From the NCBI GenBank assembly GCA_022824605.1, contig JAJDZO010000366.1, positions 1 through 9,519 of the forward strand: a DNA stretch of 9,519 nucleotides, given 5' to 3'. Below are positions 1-7,400 of this stretch, piece after piece. Origin of the DNA: Acidimicrobiia bacterium. GTDB lineage: Bacteria; Actinomycetota; Acidimicrobiia; Acidimicrobiales; Aldehydirespiratoraceae. The notes beneath the pieces are model-generated. The model made no database searches, had not been told where the DNA came from, and was given only the letters and a program-made list of their open reading frames with translations. Made by a program: the position numbers and the translations under genes. Each line of letters opens with the position of its first letter. The stretch's first letter is position 1.

Positions 1-212
1 TTGCAGCGCTCGCCGAGGATCCGCTTGTCTGCCATGGCCCGCAGGTACCTCGACAGCGCCCGGCCCGGCGTGTAGGTGTAGGTCAGGCGGGTCGGCGTGC
101 AGACGCTGGTCACCGCCTCCGCGCCGGCCAGCGCATCAGGCACCGTCACCGGCACGGACAGCGCGGCCGGCGCCGCCAGCGGGTCGCGGGCCTCGGGCCG
201 GTCGGCGCTCAC
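1..212 (-). CDS. Zn-ribbon/OB-fold (DUF35-type) protein, N-terminal part, runs off window
   Basis: Partial gene reading leftward out of the window; about 70 residues are visible. After an Ala/Pro-rich leader of about 40 residues comes TRLTYTYTPGRALSRYLRAM, followed by ADKRILGERC. This is the helical lead-in and first cysteine of the rubredoxin-like zinc ribbon of DUF35 proteins; the rest of the ribbon and the OB-fold lie outside. Such proteins are usually small partners of thiolases, lipid-transfer proteins or acyl-CoA hydratases in actinobacterial sterol and lipid catabolism (family knowledge). The GTG start at 212 is chosen because GGGGAGG lies 4 nt upstream (217-223) and because GTGA overlaps the stop of the preceding 59-aa ORF. 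The first residues (RPEARDPLAAPAALS) nearly repeat a stretch of that ORF. Family call fairly sure; exact partner unknown. Confidence 0.7.
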   Translation of the reverse strand, partial: MSADRPEARDPLAAPAALSVPVTVPDALAGAEAVTSVCTPTRLTYTYTPGRALSRYLRAMADKRILGERC

Positions 213-295
213 GCGGCCTCCCCGGAACGCACGGGCACCGCCACCGGCGCGGACAGGGCTGCGGGCGCCGCCAGCGGGTCGCAGGCCTCGGGCCG
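139..295. repeat. 62-bp imperfect direct repeat, two copies (139-200 and 234-295)
   Basis: By hand alignment the two 62-bp copies match at about 56 positions; their starts are 95 bp apart. The longest exact block is gccgccagcgggtcgc. In the coding (minus) sense one copy encodes residues within the 59-aa ORF and the other the N-terminus of the following OB-fold gene, both in the same codon phase within their own frames. The 95-bp offset is not divisible by three, so a tandem duplication here would shift the reading frame. Confidence 0.8.
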
Positions 296-388
296 AGCCA
301 ACGTCGCGGGCCGAGCCGGCGCGTCGGGCACGGCTGCCTGCTCAGCGACAGCGGCCAAGCGCTTGTCAGTGCCGGATTCGTCCGTCAT
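209..388 (-). CDS. 59-aa Ala/Pro-rich hypothetical ORF between two OB-fold genes
   Basis: Short ORF with an ATG at 388 that overlaps the stop of the upstream OB-fold gene (ATGA) and a TGA at 209-211 that overlaps the GTG of the next gene (GTGA). The product is about half Ala and Pro, begins MTDESGTDKRLAAVAEQ and has no recognisable domain. Its second half (RPEACDPLAAPAALS) is nearly the same as the start of the next protein. I see no clear Shine-Dalgarno, so translation would depend on coupling. It may be a real linker peptide. It may equally be the original N-terminus of the second OB-fold protein, split off when a 95-bp unit, not a multiple of three, was duplicated. No function is assigned. 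Confidence 0.4.
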   Translation of the reverse strand: MTDESGTDKRLAAVAEQAAVPDAPARPATLARPEACDPLAAPAALSAPVAVPVRSGEAA

Positions 389-870
389 AGGGGATCCGCG
401 TCCGCGACAGGCTCGAAGCCGGCGATGTCGGCGATGTGGCCCTCACGCTCGGCGCGCCACACCGCCCGCACCCTCATGCCGGTCGACATCTCGGCCGCGC
501 TCGCGGCGAACACCGCGTGCAGCATCGAGGTGTCGGCACCGTCCAGGCGGATCAGGGCCCACGCGAACGGGCGGTCGAAGGGCTGCATGGGGCGGGGCTC
601 ACCGTTCCACGCCCACGTCACCACCTCGCCCGTCTGGCCCACTTCGACCATCTCGGTGAGCGGCTCGGAAGTGATCGGGTCGTACTCGGTGGGAGGGCAC
701 AGCACGGTGCCGTCAGCCCGGCGGATGCCGCAGATCACGCCCTCGCGAAGCCCGGTAAGGAAAGCGCCGATCACGGGGCCGGTGGAGCGGGTGAACGGAT
801 ATTCGAGAACGAGCGGGGCCTGCAGGACTTCCGATGACACCGCCTGCGATGTTACGCGCCCCTCACTCAC
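385..870 (-). CDS. OB-fold domain protein, DUF35-type (degenerate zinc ribbon)
   Basis: 161-aa protein. Residues ~20-70 are the N-terminal helix-plus-ribbon region (LEYPFTRSTGPVIGAFLTGL) with only two cysteines (C47, C58), so the usual four-cysteine zinc site is degenerate. Residues ~72-155 are the OB-fold (GEVVTWAWNGEP, PFAWALIRLDGADTSMLHAV, GMRVRAVW). The segment order matches DUF35 proteins that accompany lipid-transfer/thiolase enzymes in mycobacterial lipid or steroid degradation. In that context they act as small subunits of acyl-CoA enzymes in the cytoplasm (family knowledge). The start is GTG at 870, with G-rich sequence just upstream. The gene opens a coupled cluster: ATGA with the 59-aa ORF, then GTGA with a second OB-fold gene. 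From memory, some mycobacteria carry two such domains in one ~300-aa protein, so here the domains may be split. The substrate cannot be read from sequence. Confidence 0.8.
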   Translation of the reverse strand: MSEGRVTSQAVSSEVLQAPLVLEYPFTRSTGPVIGAFLTGLREGVICGIRRADGTVLCPPTEYDPITSEPLTEMVEVGQTGEVVTWAWNGEPRPMQPFDRPFAWALIRLDGADTSMLHAVFAASAAEMSTGMRVRAVWRAEREGHIADIAGFEPVADADPL

Positions 871-1122
871 CCCTGACGCATCCCCCGCCCAGCGATGTTC
901 AGTTGCTCGCTTCCCAGCATCAGCAGTACGTTGGTGCGTGGAGCTGGAGAATTTTTTGGGGGTTTCAGCGAGTTGCAGTTTGTTGCTGGATGTCGCGTAT
1001 AACCCTAGGTCAGAGTGCCTATCACTGTTTCACGGCGTTGCGTGGGGTAGCTCCCGATCAGGTGACATTCGCGACAGTGGAAGTGACACCCAGAGATGAG
1101 AGAATCGAACTAGCGGGCTGGT
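871..1122. other. Non-coding spacer between OB-fold operon and integrase; probable island edge
   Basis: No convincing gene on either strand. An open frame does run through on the plus strand, but its translation does not look like protein. The region must hold the promoter of the leftward OB-fold operon and probably that of the integrase. Local A/T-rich patches stand out (aattttttgggggtttc near 951-967; gtataaccctaggt near 997-1010). Short inverted repeats are present: TGTCGCG 991-997 with CGCGACA 1070-1076, and CACTGT 1023-1028 with ACAGTG 1074-1079. For an island entering here, an attachment core would be expected, but no second copy is visible elsewhere in the window and I found no intact tRNA gene. 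Confidence 0.5.
973..1003 (+). promoter_or_regulatory. Possible sigma-70-type promoter for the integrase
   Basis: TTGCAG (973-978) and TATAAC (998-1003) are separated by 19 bp, upstream of the integrase and in its direction. The -10 is good for an actinobacterial vegetative promoter, but the spacing is long and the -35 only fair. It is a candidate by pattern only. Confidence 0.25.
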
Positions 1123-2267
1123 CTGCCGCTGTCCGCGACCTTCGTCAGGCAGGTCAGCTGTCCCGGTGTCTACGGCGACGGCCGCGGCGGCTACGGGCTC
1201 ACCCTGCGGGTGCGGCGCATGACCAATGGGCGACTGTCGAAGATCTGGGTTCAGAGGCTCCGCATCAACGGCCGCGCCACCAACGTGGGGCTGGGATCGT
1301 TCCCGGTGGTGGGACTGGCCACCGCACGCGAGCGGGCGCTGGACAACCGCCGCAAGATCGACCGGGGCATCGACCCTCGCATCACCGAGAATCCGACGCC
1401 GACTCTCGCCGACGCGCTGGAGGCTGTGATCGAGGGCCGCTCGGTGTCGTGGAAGAACGGCGGCCCTCGGCTGAGATCTGGCGCAACAGCGTCCACAACC
1501 ACGCCGACAACCTAATTCGCCGCCCGGTTGATCAGATCGATACCGGAGACGTGCTGCGGGTCATCGGCCCGCTGTGGACCGACCGTCACGGCACGGCCAA
1601 GAAGGTCCGCCAGCGGCTTTCTTTGGGGTTCAGGTGGGTAATGGCCGCCGGGCACCGTGGCGACGATCCCGCCGGCGAGGCGCTTCTGGCTGCGCTGCCC
1701 CGCAGCGGGGTCGCCCGCCGCCACATCGCCGCACTGCCTCCGGACCAGGTGCCTGCCGCGCTAGCGGCCATCGATGCCTCAGGCGCCCACCCGACCACGA
1801 AGCTCGCCATGCGGATGCTGGCGTTGACCGCGACCCGCTCTGGAGAGGTCCGCGGGATGTGCTGGAACGAGATCGAAGGTGACGTCTGGACGATCCCAGG
1901 CGAGCGCACGAAGGTAGGCCGCGAGTTCCGGGTGCCGCTGAGCCCCGAGGCGCTCGCGGTGCTCGCCGAGGCACGCCCATACAGCGACAACGCTCCCGAC
2001 TCGCTGGTGTTCCCGTCCGCACGCGGCTGGCAGATCACTCCCGACGCCCTCTCCAAGCTCTGTCACGACCTGGATCTAGGCATGACCCCACACGGCCTCC
2101 GCTCATCATTCCGCGACTGGTGCGCCGAGTCAGGCGTCAGCCGTGAGCTGGCCGAGTCGTGTCTAGCCCATGTCGTCAAGAACACCGTCGAAGCCGCCTA
2201 CCGACGCTCCGACCTCCTGGAGCAGCGCCGCGAGGTCGTGAACGACTGGGCACGGTACATCACTTAG
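1123..2267 (+). pseudogene. Tyrosine recombinase (P4/phage-type integrase), frameshifted and lacking a normal start
   Basis: About 380 codons of a DUF4102-type island integrase. The N-terminal part lies in one frame (from LPLSATFVRQVSCPGVYGDG at 1123 through GRLSKIWVQRLRINGR to VSWKNGG at ~1464). The core-binding and catalytic domains lie in the next frame (SAEIWRNSVHNHADN from 1467 to the TAG at 2265). Restoring one C in the CCC run at 1464-1466 would give the family-like join GGPSAEIW. Catalytic residues are all visible: Arg in ATRSGEVRG (codon 1836), Lys in ERTKVG, His/Arg of HGLR (2091, 2100), His of LAH (2169) and Tyr of AAYRRS (2199). The family normally begins near MPKLSATF; here that position is CTG (1123), with in-frame stops at 1111 and 1084 and no ATG, GTG or TTG between. 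It would integrate and excise the adjacent island, but is probably inactive. A sequencing error could mimic the frameshift but would not restore the start codon. Confidence 0.85.
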
Positions 2268-2356
2268 CCACATGCGCTACACGACCCTCAGAGGACTCCG
2301 CACGACCACCAACGGAGGCGTAGAGATCGGATCAGGCAATCTCGCCGCCATGGCTA
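2268..2356. other. Convergent spacer between integrase and TOPRIM gene
   Basis: 89 bp between the ends of two convergent genes. No hairpin with a U-tract is evident. An imperfect inverted repeat (GCTACTACCG at 2354-2363 with CGGTGGTAGC near 2405-2414) falls just inside the 3' end of the leftward gene. It could pair in either transcript, but it is weak evidence for a terminator. Confidence 0.3.
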
Positions 2357-2902
2357 CTACCGCAACGGAAGGCGCCGATACTGGACGCAGACATCGTCTA
2401 GCGACGGTGGTAGCGGGGTGCTCTGGCGGTCCTGCCGGCATCTCTCGTACAGCTCATCAACATGGCGCTGGCAGTGCCTGACCCGGGGGAGTCGCGGATA
2501 GTCACGTCGAGTTTCGTCGACGTCCTCTCCTTCGAGGAACGCGAACCACGTCTCGATGCTCCATGTCGGCACACCGATGAGCACGTTCTCGCTGCGGTCT
2601 ACGGCTGCGATCCCCCGAGTCTTACAGGCGTCATCGAGGGAGGCGCGGCGAGCAAGAACACCCTGGTCGTCGCCGTCGATCATCACGATCAGCCATACGC
2701 GTTCCCCGCGCTTAGCGCGAACGGCCTGAAGTTCGGTCGGAAAGCGCTCACGGACGAACTGCTCAGCCGATCCCCGGCCATGCGGGGAGATTACGGGGCG
2801 GATGCTGCGCACGTTCCATCCGTCTCTCAAGAGGAATTGCTTCACGAAGGTCTCGTGCTGACGGTCTTCGCAGAGCAGCACGATGCGGACATTGCGGCTC
2901 AC
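2357..2902 (-). CDS. TOPRIM-like nuclease-type protein, partner of the upstream ATPase
   Basis: 181-aa protein read from the GTG at 2902, which overlaps the ATPase stop (GTGA). A longer ORF to 2947 exists, but its extra 15 residues lie inside the ATPase gene and precede the first beta-strand. Strand 1 with the TOPRIM glutamate is VRIVLLCEDRQHETF (E12). A basic stretch with ISPHGRGSAEQF follows. The second acidic motif is LIVMIDGDDQGV (D76, D78, D79). After it comes NVLIGVPTWSIETWFAFLEG and a C-terminal LPPSLDDVCVQYRRL. The E...DxD order is that of TOPRIM/DUF4276-, DUF4435- and RloB-like proteins encoded beside AAA ATPases in defence loci; in PARIS the analogous AriB is the toxic effector (family knowledge). 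At 181 aa it is much shorter than AriB. Role as metal-dependent nuclease effector released or gated by the ATPase is inference; the exact family is not recognised. Confidence 0.7.
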   Translation of the reverse strand: MSRNVRIVLLCEDRQHETFVKQFLLRDGWNVRSIRPVISPHGRGSAEQFVRERFPTELQAVRAKRGERVWLIVMIDGDDQGVLARRASLDDACKTRGIAAVDRSENVLIGVPTWSIETWFAFLEGEDVDETRRDYPRLPRVRHCQRHVDELYERCRQDRQSTPLPPSLDDVCVQYRRLPLR

Positions 2903-4032
2903 CGCTCCCAGCCTCGCGCCATCAGTTCGGACAGCTTGAGGCCGCAATCGGGTAAGTCAGGCGATCTGAGCGGAGCTACGGTCACCGCAGTTGCTTCTTG
3001 GTGTAGCAGCAGCCCGCTGTCAGGTCCCAGGTAGTCGATCAATTCTGGATGGTGCGAGCACAAGACGGCTTGTGAGGACGTTTCCTCACACAGTTCGACC
3101 AAGGCGAGGAGCCAGGGCTGTAGCTCGGCGAGAGCTACGAAGTTGTCGGGCTCGTCAAGGAACAGCACGGCTCCACGCTCCTCGTCGCGTAGATGCAGCA
3201 GCGCGTATAGGACGACAAGCGCCCGCTGCCCGTCGGACAACTCGTCGAAACGGAGCTTGAACCGCCTTGCACTGCCGTCCACCGCGGCCCATTTGGCGCG
3301 GAAGTCCAGCATCAGCGCACGTTGATCGAGACCAGCCTGTTGGAGATGCACGTTGTCGAACCCCTCGACGACGGGTCGCAACGCCTCCACATGGGACCGG
3401 ACCGAGCCAGGATTCTCCTGGACCGCGTGGCGGTACCAGTCCACGAAGTTCTCGGCGTGACGGCCGAGGTACTTGGCTTCGCGTTCCGACTCAGCGCCGA
3501 GCAGCGCGGGCCTAATCGAGCACACCACCGTCGATTGCACCAGGTCCATGAAGGTCGTCAGCCGCGTATAGGCGGGCTGGGGCGCAACGCGAGCAAGTGC
3601 CGATTCGCTCCAGTCGGCCCGGTAGGCCGGACCTTCGGAGCCGTCGTCCCGGTAGAGCCTTACCTCGCCCAAGTCGCACCGGAACAGTGTGTCGCCATGC
3701 GATACCAGGCTCTCCTCGACCACGCGCGACTGCCGCTCGTCGAGTGTGTGCTCGACCTTGAGACGGTAGCGATACTTCTCGCCGTTAGTGTTTGCGTCGA
3801 TCTCGAACAACTGCTCGCGACCGGGCTGCCAGCGCGTCAGGGTGGACGGATGAAACGCGATCCGGTCGTTAACCTTGGCCTCACCGGCGAGCAGCCTCCG
3901 GAGTCCGAAGACCACATCGAGAACGGCCGTCTTGCCGGAGCCGTTCGAGCCCACGAGCAATGATGTCTCGCTCAAATGCAAATCGAACTTGACGAGGCAC
4001 TTGTAGTTGTCGATGTGGATCCGCTCGTACAC
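2899..4032 (-). CDS. AAA ATPase of the SMC/ABC (AAA_15/AAA_21, OLD-like) type
   Basis: 377-aa soluble ATPase with GTG start at 4032. It opens MYERIHIDNYKCLVKFDLHL, the RecF/OLD-type first strand. Walker A is GSNGSGKT (residues 28-35). A middle insert of about 220 residues replaces the coiled coil. The ABC-type signature is LSDGQRALVVLYALL (265-279), Walker B is AVLFLDEPDN (288-297) and the switch histidines are in LCSHHPELIDYL (324-335). All ATPase motifs look intact. Such proteins pair with a TOPRIM or HNH effector in anti-phage systems (OLD/Gabija, PARIS, Septu; family knowledge). Here the next gene, overlapping by four bases, is TOPRIM-like, so a split-OLD or PARIS-like complex is the best reading. 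No good Shine-Dalgarno precedes the start; a leaderless promoter is proposed separately. The length fits these families. Confidence 0.88.
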   Translation of the reverse strand: MYERIHIDNYKCLVKFDLHLSETSLLVGSNGSGKTAVLDVVFGLRRLLAGEAKVNDRIAFHPSTLTRWQPGREQLFEIDANTNGEKYRYRLKVEHTLDERQSRVVEESLVSHGDTLFRCDLGEVRLYRDDGSEGPAYRADWSESALARVAPQPAYTRLTTFMDLVQSTVVCSIRPALLGAESEREAKYLGRHAENFVDWYRHAVQENPGSVRSHVEALRPVVEGFDNVHLQQAGLDQRALMLDFRAKWAAVDGSARRFKLRFDELSDGQRALVVLYALLHLRDEERGAVLFLDEPDNFVALAELQPWLLALVELCEETSSQAVLCSHHPELIDYLGPDSGLLLHQEATAVTVAPLRSPDLPDCGLKLSELMARGWER

Positions 4033-4038
4033 GCGATC

Positions 4039-4044
4039 AGCGTA
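4039..4044 (-). promoter_or_regulatory. Candidate -10 element for a leaderless ATPase-TOPRIM transcript
   Basis: On the minus strand TACGCT ends 6 nt before the GTG at 4032. It fits the TANNNT element that in mycobacteria typically lies about 7 nt upstream of the first base of leaderless messages. There is no Shine-Dalgarno in front of this GTG, which agrees with transcription starting at the start codon. Pattern-based inference. Confidence 0.35.
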
Positions 4045-4180
4045 CCGCTACCCGCCCGCCCCTAGCGGCACGCCGCCTCGGCACCGCGGAAGAGCCGCGG
4101 CCACATCTGCGCCGGCCCTCGGTCCAGCTCAGCCGATGGCTGCGCCGCGCCCGCCCATCCGTCCATTGCTCAGCAGTCTC

Positions 4181-4449
4181 CTAGCGGGGGCCGAGGATCG
4201 GCTCGGTGAACCTCCCCGGGTATTGGGCAGGTTGTGCGTGAAACCCTGGGAGGTTCAACTCAGGATCATTGAGCGGATAGAGCGCATCCTCGAGGGGGAA
4301 CCGAACGTGCAGCTGATCTAGCGCATAGCGAGGACCTTCAAGTCACCCAGCAGGGCTCGGGTGGCCAACGCCGTCGCTGACCGATAGATCGGGTCGATCC
4401 ACTCCGGTGCCAGCTTTACCGAGGAGTTGGGCAGATGGCTTGTCTCCGG
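4181..4449 (-). pseudogene. Possible remnant ORF with a -1 frameshift, function unknown
   Basis: Directly after the stop of the 1386-aa gene, one minus-strand frame reads 43 codons to a TAG at 4318-4320. It includes SSVKLAPEWIDPIYRSATAL and RALLGDLKVLAMR. A second frame continues from that point with LDQLHVRFPLEDALYPLNDP and ends GRFTEPILGPR at 4181. One extra base at CGC^TAG (about 4320) would join them into a single ~90-residue protein-like sequence. A GGAG lies at a plausible distance from the first frame, but no ATG, GTG or TTG follows. I do not recognise it. The antisense plus frame is also open and in the same codon register, so this may be coincidence. Confidence 0.2.
4207..4257. repeat. 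15-bp inverted repeat with 21-nt loop
   Basis: TGAACCTCCCCGGGT (4207-4221) pairs with ACCCTGGGAGGTTCA (4243-4257) at 14 of 15 positions, the exception being C4217 opposite T4247. It would form a stable hairpin in RNA from either strand. There is no U-tract after it on either strand. It could be a U-less terminator for the 1386-aa gene, an operator, or a structured leader element ahead of the ATPase gene. Confidence 0.7.
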
Positions 4450-4450
4450 G

Positions 4451-7400
4451 TTAGTCGAGTGGGTCGGGATCGTCTTCCCAGCTGCGTGCTTCCTCTGCGT
4501 GGCCGCGGGCGACTTGGCGCAGTAGCCGCGCTGTCTTGGGCCAGTGTGCAGCGATCGTGGCTGCGTCGCGTTCAGTTCGTTGTTCGCTTCGCCGTGACTC
4601 GGCTATCAGTTCGGACACGAATCCGCCCCTGCCGCCGCTGGGTCCGAACAGAAGTCCAGAGCCGAGACCGTCCTCGAATTGCTGGCTTTGTCCCTCTTCG
4701 AGCAGGTCCCGAAGGGCGATGGGCGGCGCGATGCCGTCGGTGGGGTCGGCTGGAACGGCTGAGAGCACCCTTCCGATGTGCCTGTCGCCAATGTCGCGGA
4801 GGCCATGGTTGTCGAGCAGTCGTTGCGCTTCGGCTATCCAGGCCCGCATCCGTTGGGGGTCGAGCGCACAGGTGTCGTCGATGCCTGGCGGACGCTGCCA
4901 GCTGTCGAGGATCCGACGCGCGGTACTTCTTGACATCCGCCACCGGGGTTGCTGCACGGGTGAGGTGTCTCGGCCCGAGCCGGGGCCTGGTGGATGGTCG
5001 TCGCCCTCGGAGCGGGCGCGTTTCACGATGTCGACGAAGGTGTGTGGGTCTAGCGACATACGGTTATGGATGAACGGTGCTGGCTGGTCGAGATCGCGGA
5101 CGCTCACATGGTCGATGTCGAGTTGTGTGAGCCTTCGAAGGAGTGGTTCGTCGAGGTTGTCTCCGGTGAGGGGGTGGTGTTGCGCCAAGTAGCCGAGCAG
5201 CTGTTCGATGCTCCACCCTTCGTCAAAGGCTCCCGCGGTCGGCACCGCCGCGGTAGGGGCCTCCGCGGCCAGCGCTTCGAGCGCGTCCATCGCCAACTCG
5301 GCGCGGCGGTCGGGGCTCAGGACATCGTCGTCGCGGTAGGCGCTGAGAAGCCCGACGGCGTCGGTGGCGCGGCCGACGCCGAGAAGCCCAAGGGCTACGT
5401 CTTCGAGATGGTCGAAGTCGTGACCGAGCCCGTACCAAGTCATCAGCTTCCAGTACTCCTTGAGCGGAGCGGGCCCGAGCGCTTTGGCTTGTTGCCAGGC
5501 TTGAGGATGTTCGCGGGTGAGCTCTATGAGCCGCGCCTGCTGTGCAGAGGTGACATCCTTGCTGTGCAGCAGCCCACGCAACCAGCCCCAGCCGTCGCCA
5601 GCGGCGCGACGGATGCGCCGGAATCGTGCCGCGAAGTACCCGCGCGCGATCACGGCCTCTCTTTGCGCGTTCTGTGAGTCGGACGCATCATCGACGGGGA
5701 GATCGAGCCCCGCGAGCAGCCGCGTCTCAACGCCGTTTGGGAGCGGGTGTTGCTCGCCGTTGTCCGTGTCGTCTGGTGGCCGGGATTCCAGCTCTTCGAG
5801 CGCTTCGCCTATGACTCCCACGGGCGCGTCCCGACCGTCGGCTTCGGCGCGTGCCGCAAGGCGATACACGCCGCCAAGTCCCTCGCTGCGTATCACTTCG
5901 CTGACGGCGGCTGCGCGCCGGGCGAGGAGCTGCTGTTCATAGGCGGCCCGGTCGTCACGGCGTGGTGTCTCATGGCCCAGATCGGGGTGGTGCTTGTCGA
6001 ACAGCCACAAGTGGCGCTCAACCAGGTCATCAGGTATGCCTAAGCTGGCGGTGATCTGTGCGGCTATTTGAGCGACGCGGTCAGCCTCATCTTCGGGTAG
6101 CGCCCATCCGGCCTCGGCGTACTGTCTGTGGATGCGGACGAGGCCCTCTAGCCGCTGGCACACGCCGGCGAGTTCCTCGGGCGCGAACTCCGAAGCCGCT
6201 TCCTCGAACAGCGCCCACAGCCGGTCGCGCGCCGCAGGTGGCAGCGAAGTGGCCGTGGTCACACCGCCTGGCGCTTCGAGCACTTCCAGCATCCCGTCGG
6301 GGTCTCGGTGTTCTCGGACGCGATGTTCGGTGAGCCCTACCAGCAACTCACGCACATTCTCCTCGTAGTCATCTACGACTCGGCTCGTGGTGGACTCCGG
6401 CGGTGACTGATAGTCGCGGATCTGCGGCGGCGTGCTTGACATGACGGTAGAGCCGTGGGGGGGCAACAGCGCGGTGAGGAGCCGGACCAGTGCTGACATG
6501 CGGCCGCTGTCGCCACTGGCTCGGACCCGATCATGCAGCCTCTTGAGCACCTCCAGGCGCTGTTGAGGGCCGACACCGGTCTGTGGAGCCCAGGAGGAGA
6601 AGATCGCCGAGAACGTCGCGGCGGGCCGGTTGGCGAGCCGCCCACCCGGGTCGAAAACTTCGAGTTGTAACAAGATGTTCGCGACATCTGCGAGATGGTC
6701 CGGTAGCCACGCCAGCATCTCAAGGGAGAACAACAGCGGGGTGTGCGGCGACGATGCGCCTGCGACGCTCAGGTCATCGCGGGTATCGGTGAACCACAAG
6801 CCCTCAGCCTCAGAGGCAGGCTGGAGCGTCCGCTCGACGGCTACCACGAACTCATCAGGAGCAGCTTCTGCCAGCATCGGAAGCACCTCACCCAACTCAA
6901 CCAACCGCCGTGCCCTCGCCGCGCTCGACGAGTCTGGAACCCCAGCAGCGGTGTCAAACAGCCCTCTTACGCAGCGTCTCGCGAGATCACCCGAGCCGCG
7001 TCCGCCGGGCAGCGGCACGCCGCTGCCGTGGATGCACAGCAACGCGAGCGTGCGAGCCACTCCTCGCCGAAGCGCTCGCGAGTGCCTGCGACCCACCCCC
7101 CGTAGTTGCGCTAGGAATCGTGCGTCGCCGGTGAGATCGTCGAGGGGATTCCGCTCGCCCAACGCCTCCGCAGCGACCAGAAGGAACTGGTGTATGGCAT
7201 CGGCGGTCAGGAGGTGTCCGGCCAGGAAGCGCCATGCCTCGTTCGGGTTGACCAGCCGCCAAGTCGAGCCTGACACCACAACCATCGGATCGGGACCAGC
7301 CGCTAGGCCGTTGAGCTCAAACTCGATCGCCTCGTAGTCGACGCTTCCACCAGCCAACCGAATCAATGCCTGACGGTCACCCAACACGGCTGAATGTTCT

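Larger units (their letters stand above)
4033..4450. other. 418-bp spacer between the ATPase gene and the 1386-aa gene
   Basis: The spacer separates two leftward genes, so they are probably not one tight operon. It holds a compact hairpin (CCGCGG 4084-4089 and 4095-4100, 5-nt loop) about 50-70 bp upstream of the ATPase start. It also holds a 15-bp inverted repeat (4207-4257) and a possible frameshifted reading frame on the minus strand (4181-4449). Plus-strand frames are also open here, so coding direction is uncertain. Confidence 0.5.

Noticed and set aside
1096..1116. tRNA T-loop-like sequence (minus strand, GTTCGATTC) as an attachment site
   Set aside because: The flanking bases do not form a five-pair T stem (about 3 of 5 pair) and no acceptor stem, anticodon arm or CCA is present. 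A chance match is more likely.
834..1122. Using the long plus-strand ORF from 834 as the true start of the integrase
   Set aside because: The translation from 834 to about 1465 in that frame does not resemble protein of this family. The real N-terminal domain lies in another frame from about 1123, so the long ORF is an accident of the frameshift and high GC.
2272..2481. 69-aa plus-strand ORF directly after the integrase stop
   Set aside because: It is antisense to the C-terminal coding region of the TOPRIM protein, has no Shine-Dalgarno and no recognisable content.
2903..2947. Longer TOPRIM protein starting at 2947
   Set aside because: The extra 15 residues overlap the ATPase C-terminus. 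The GTG at 2902 with a GTGA stop-start overlap directly precedes the first conserved strand.
4435..7337. Many 200-aa class plus-strand ORFs opposite the giant gene
   Set aside because: They are antisense frames kept open by high GC, rich in Arg/Ser/Pro, and lie opposite one continuous 1386-codon frame that reads as protein.
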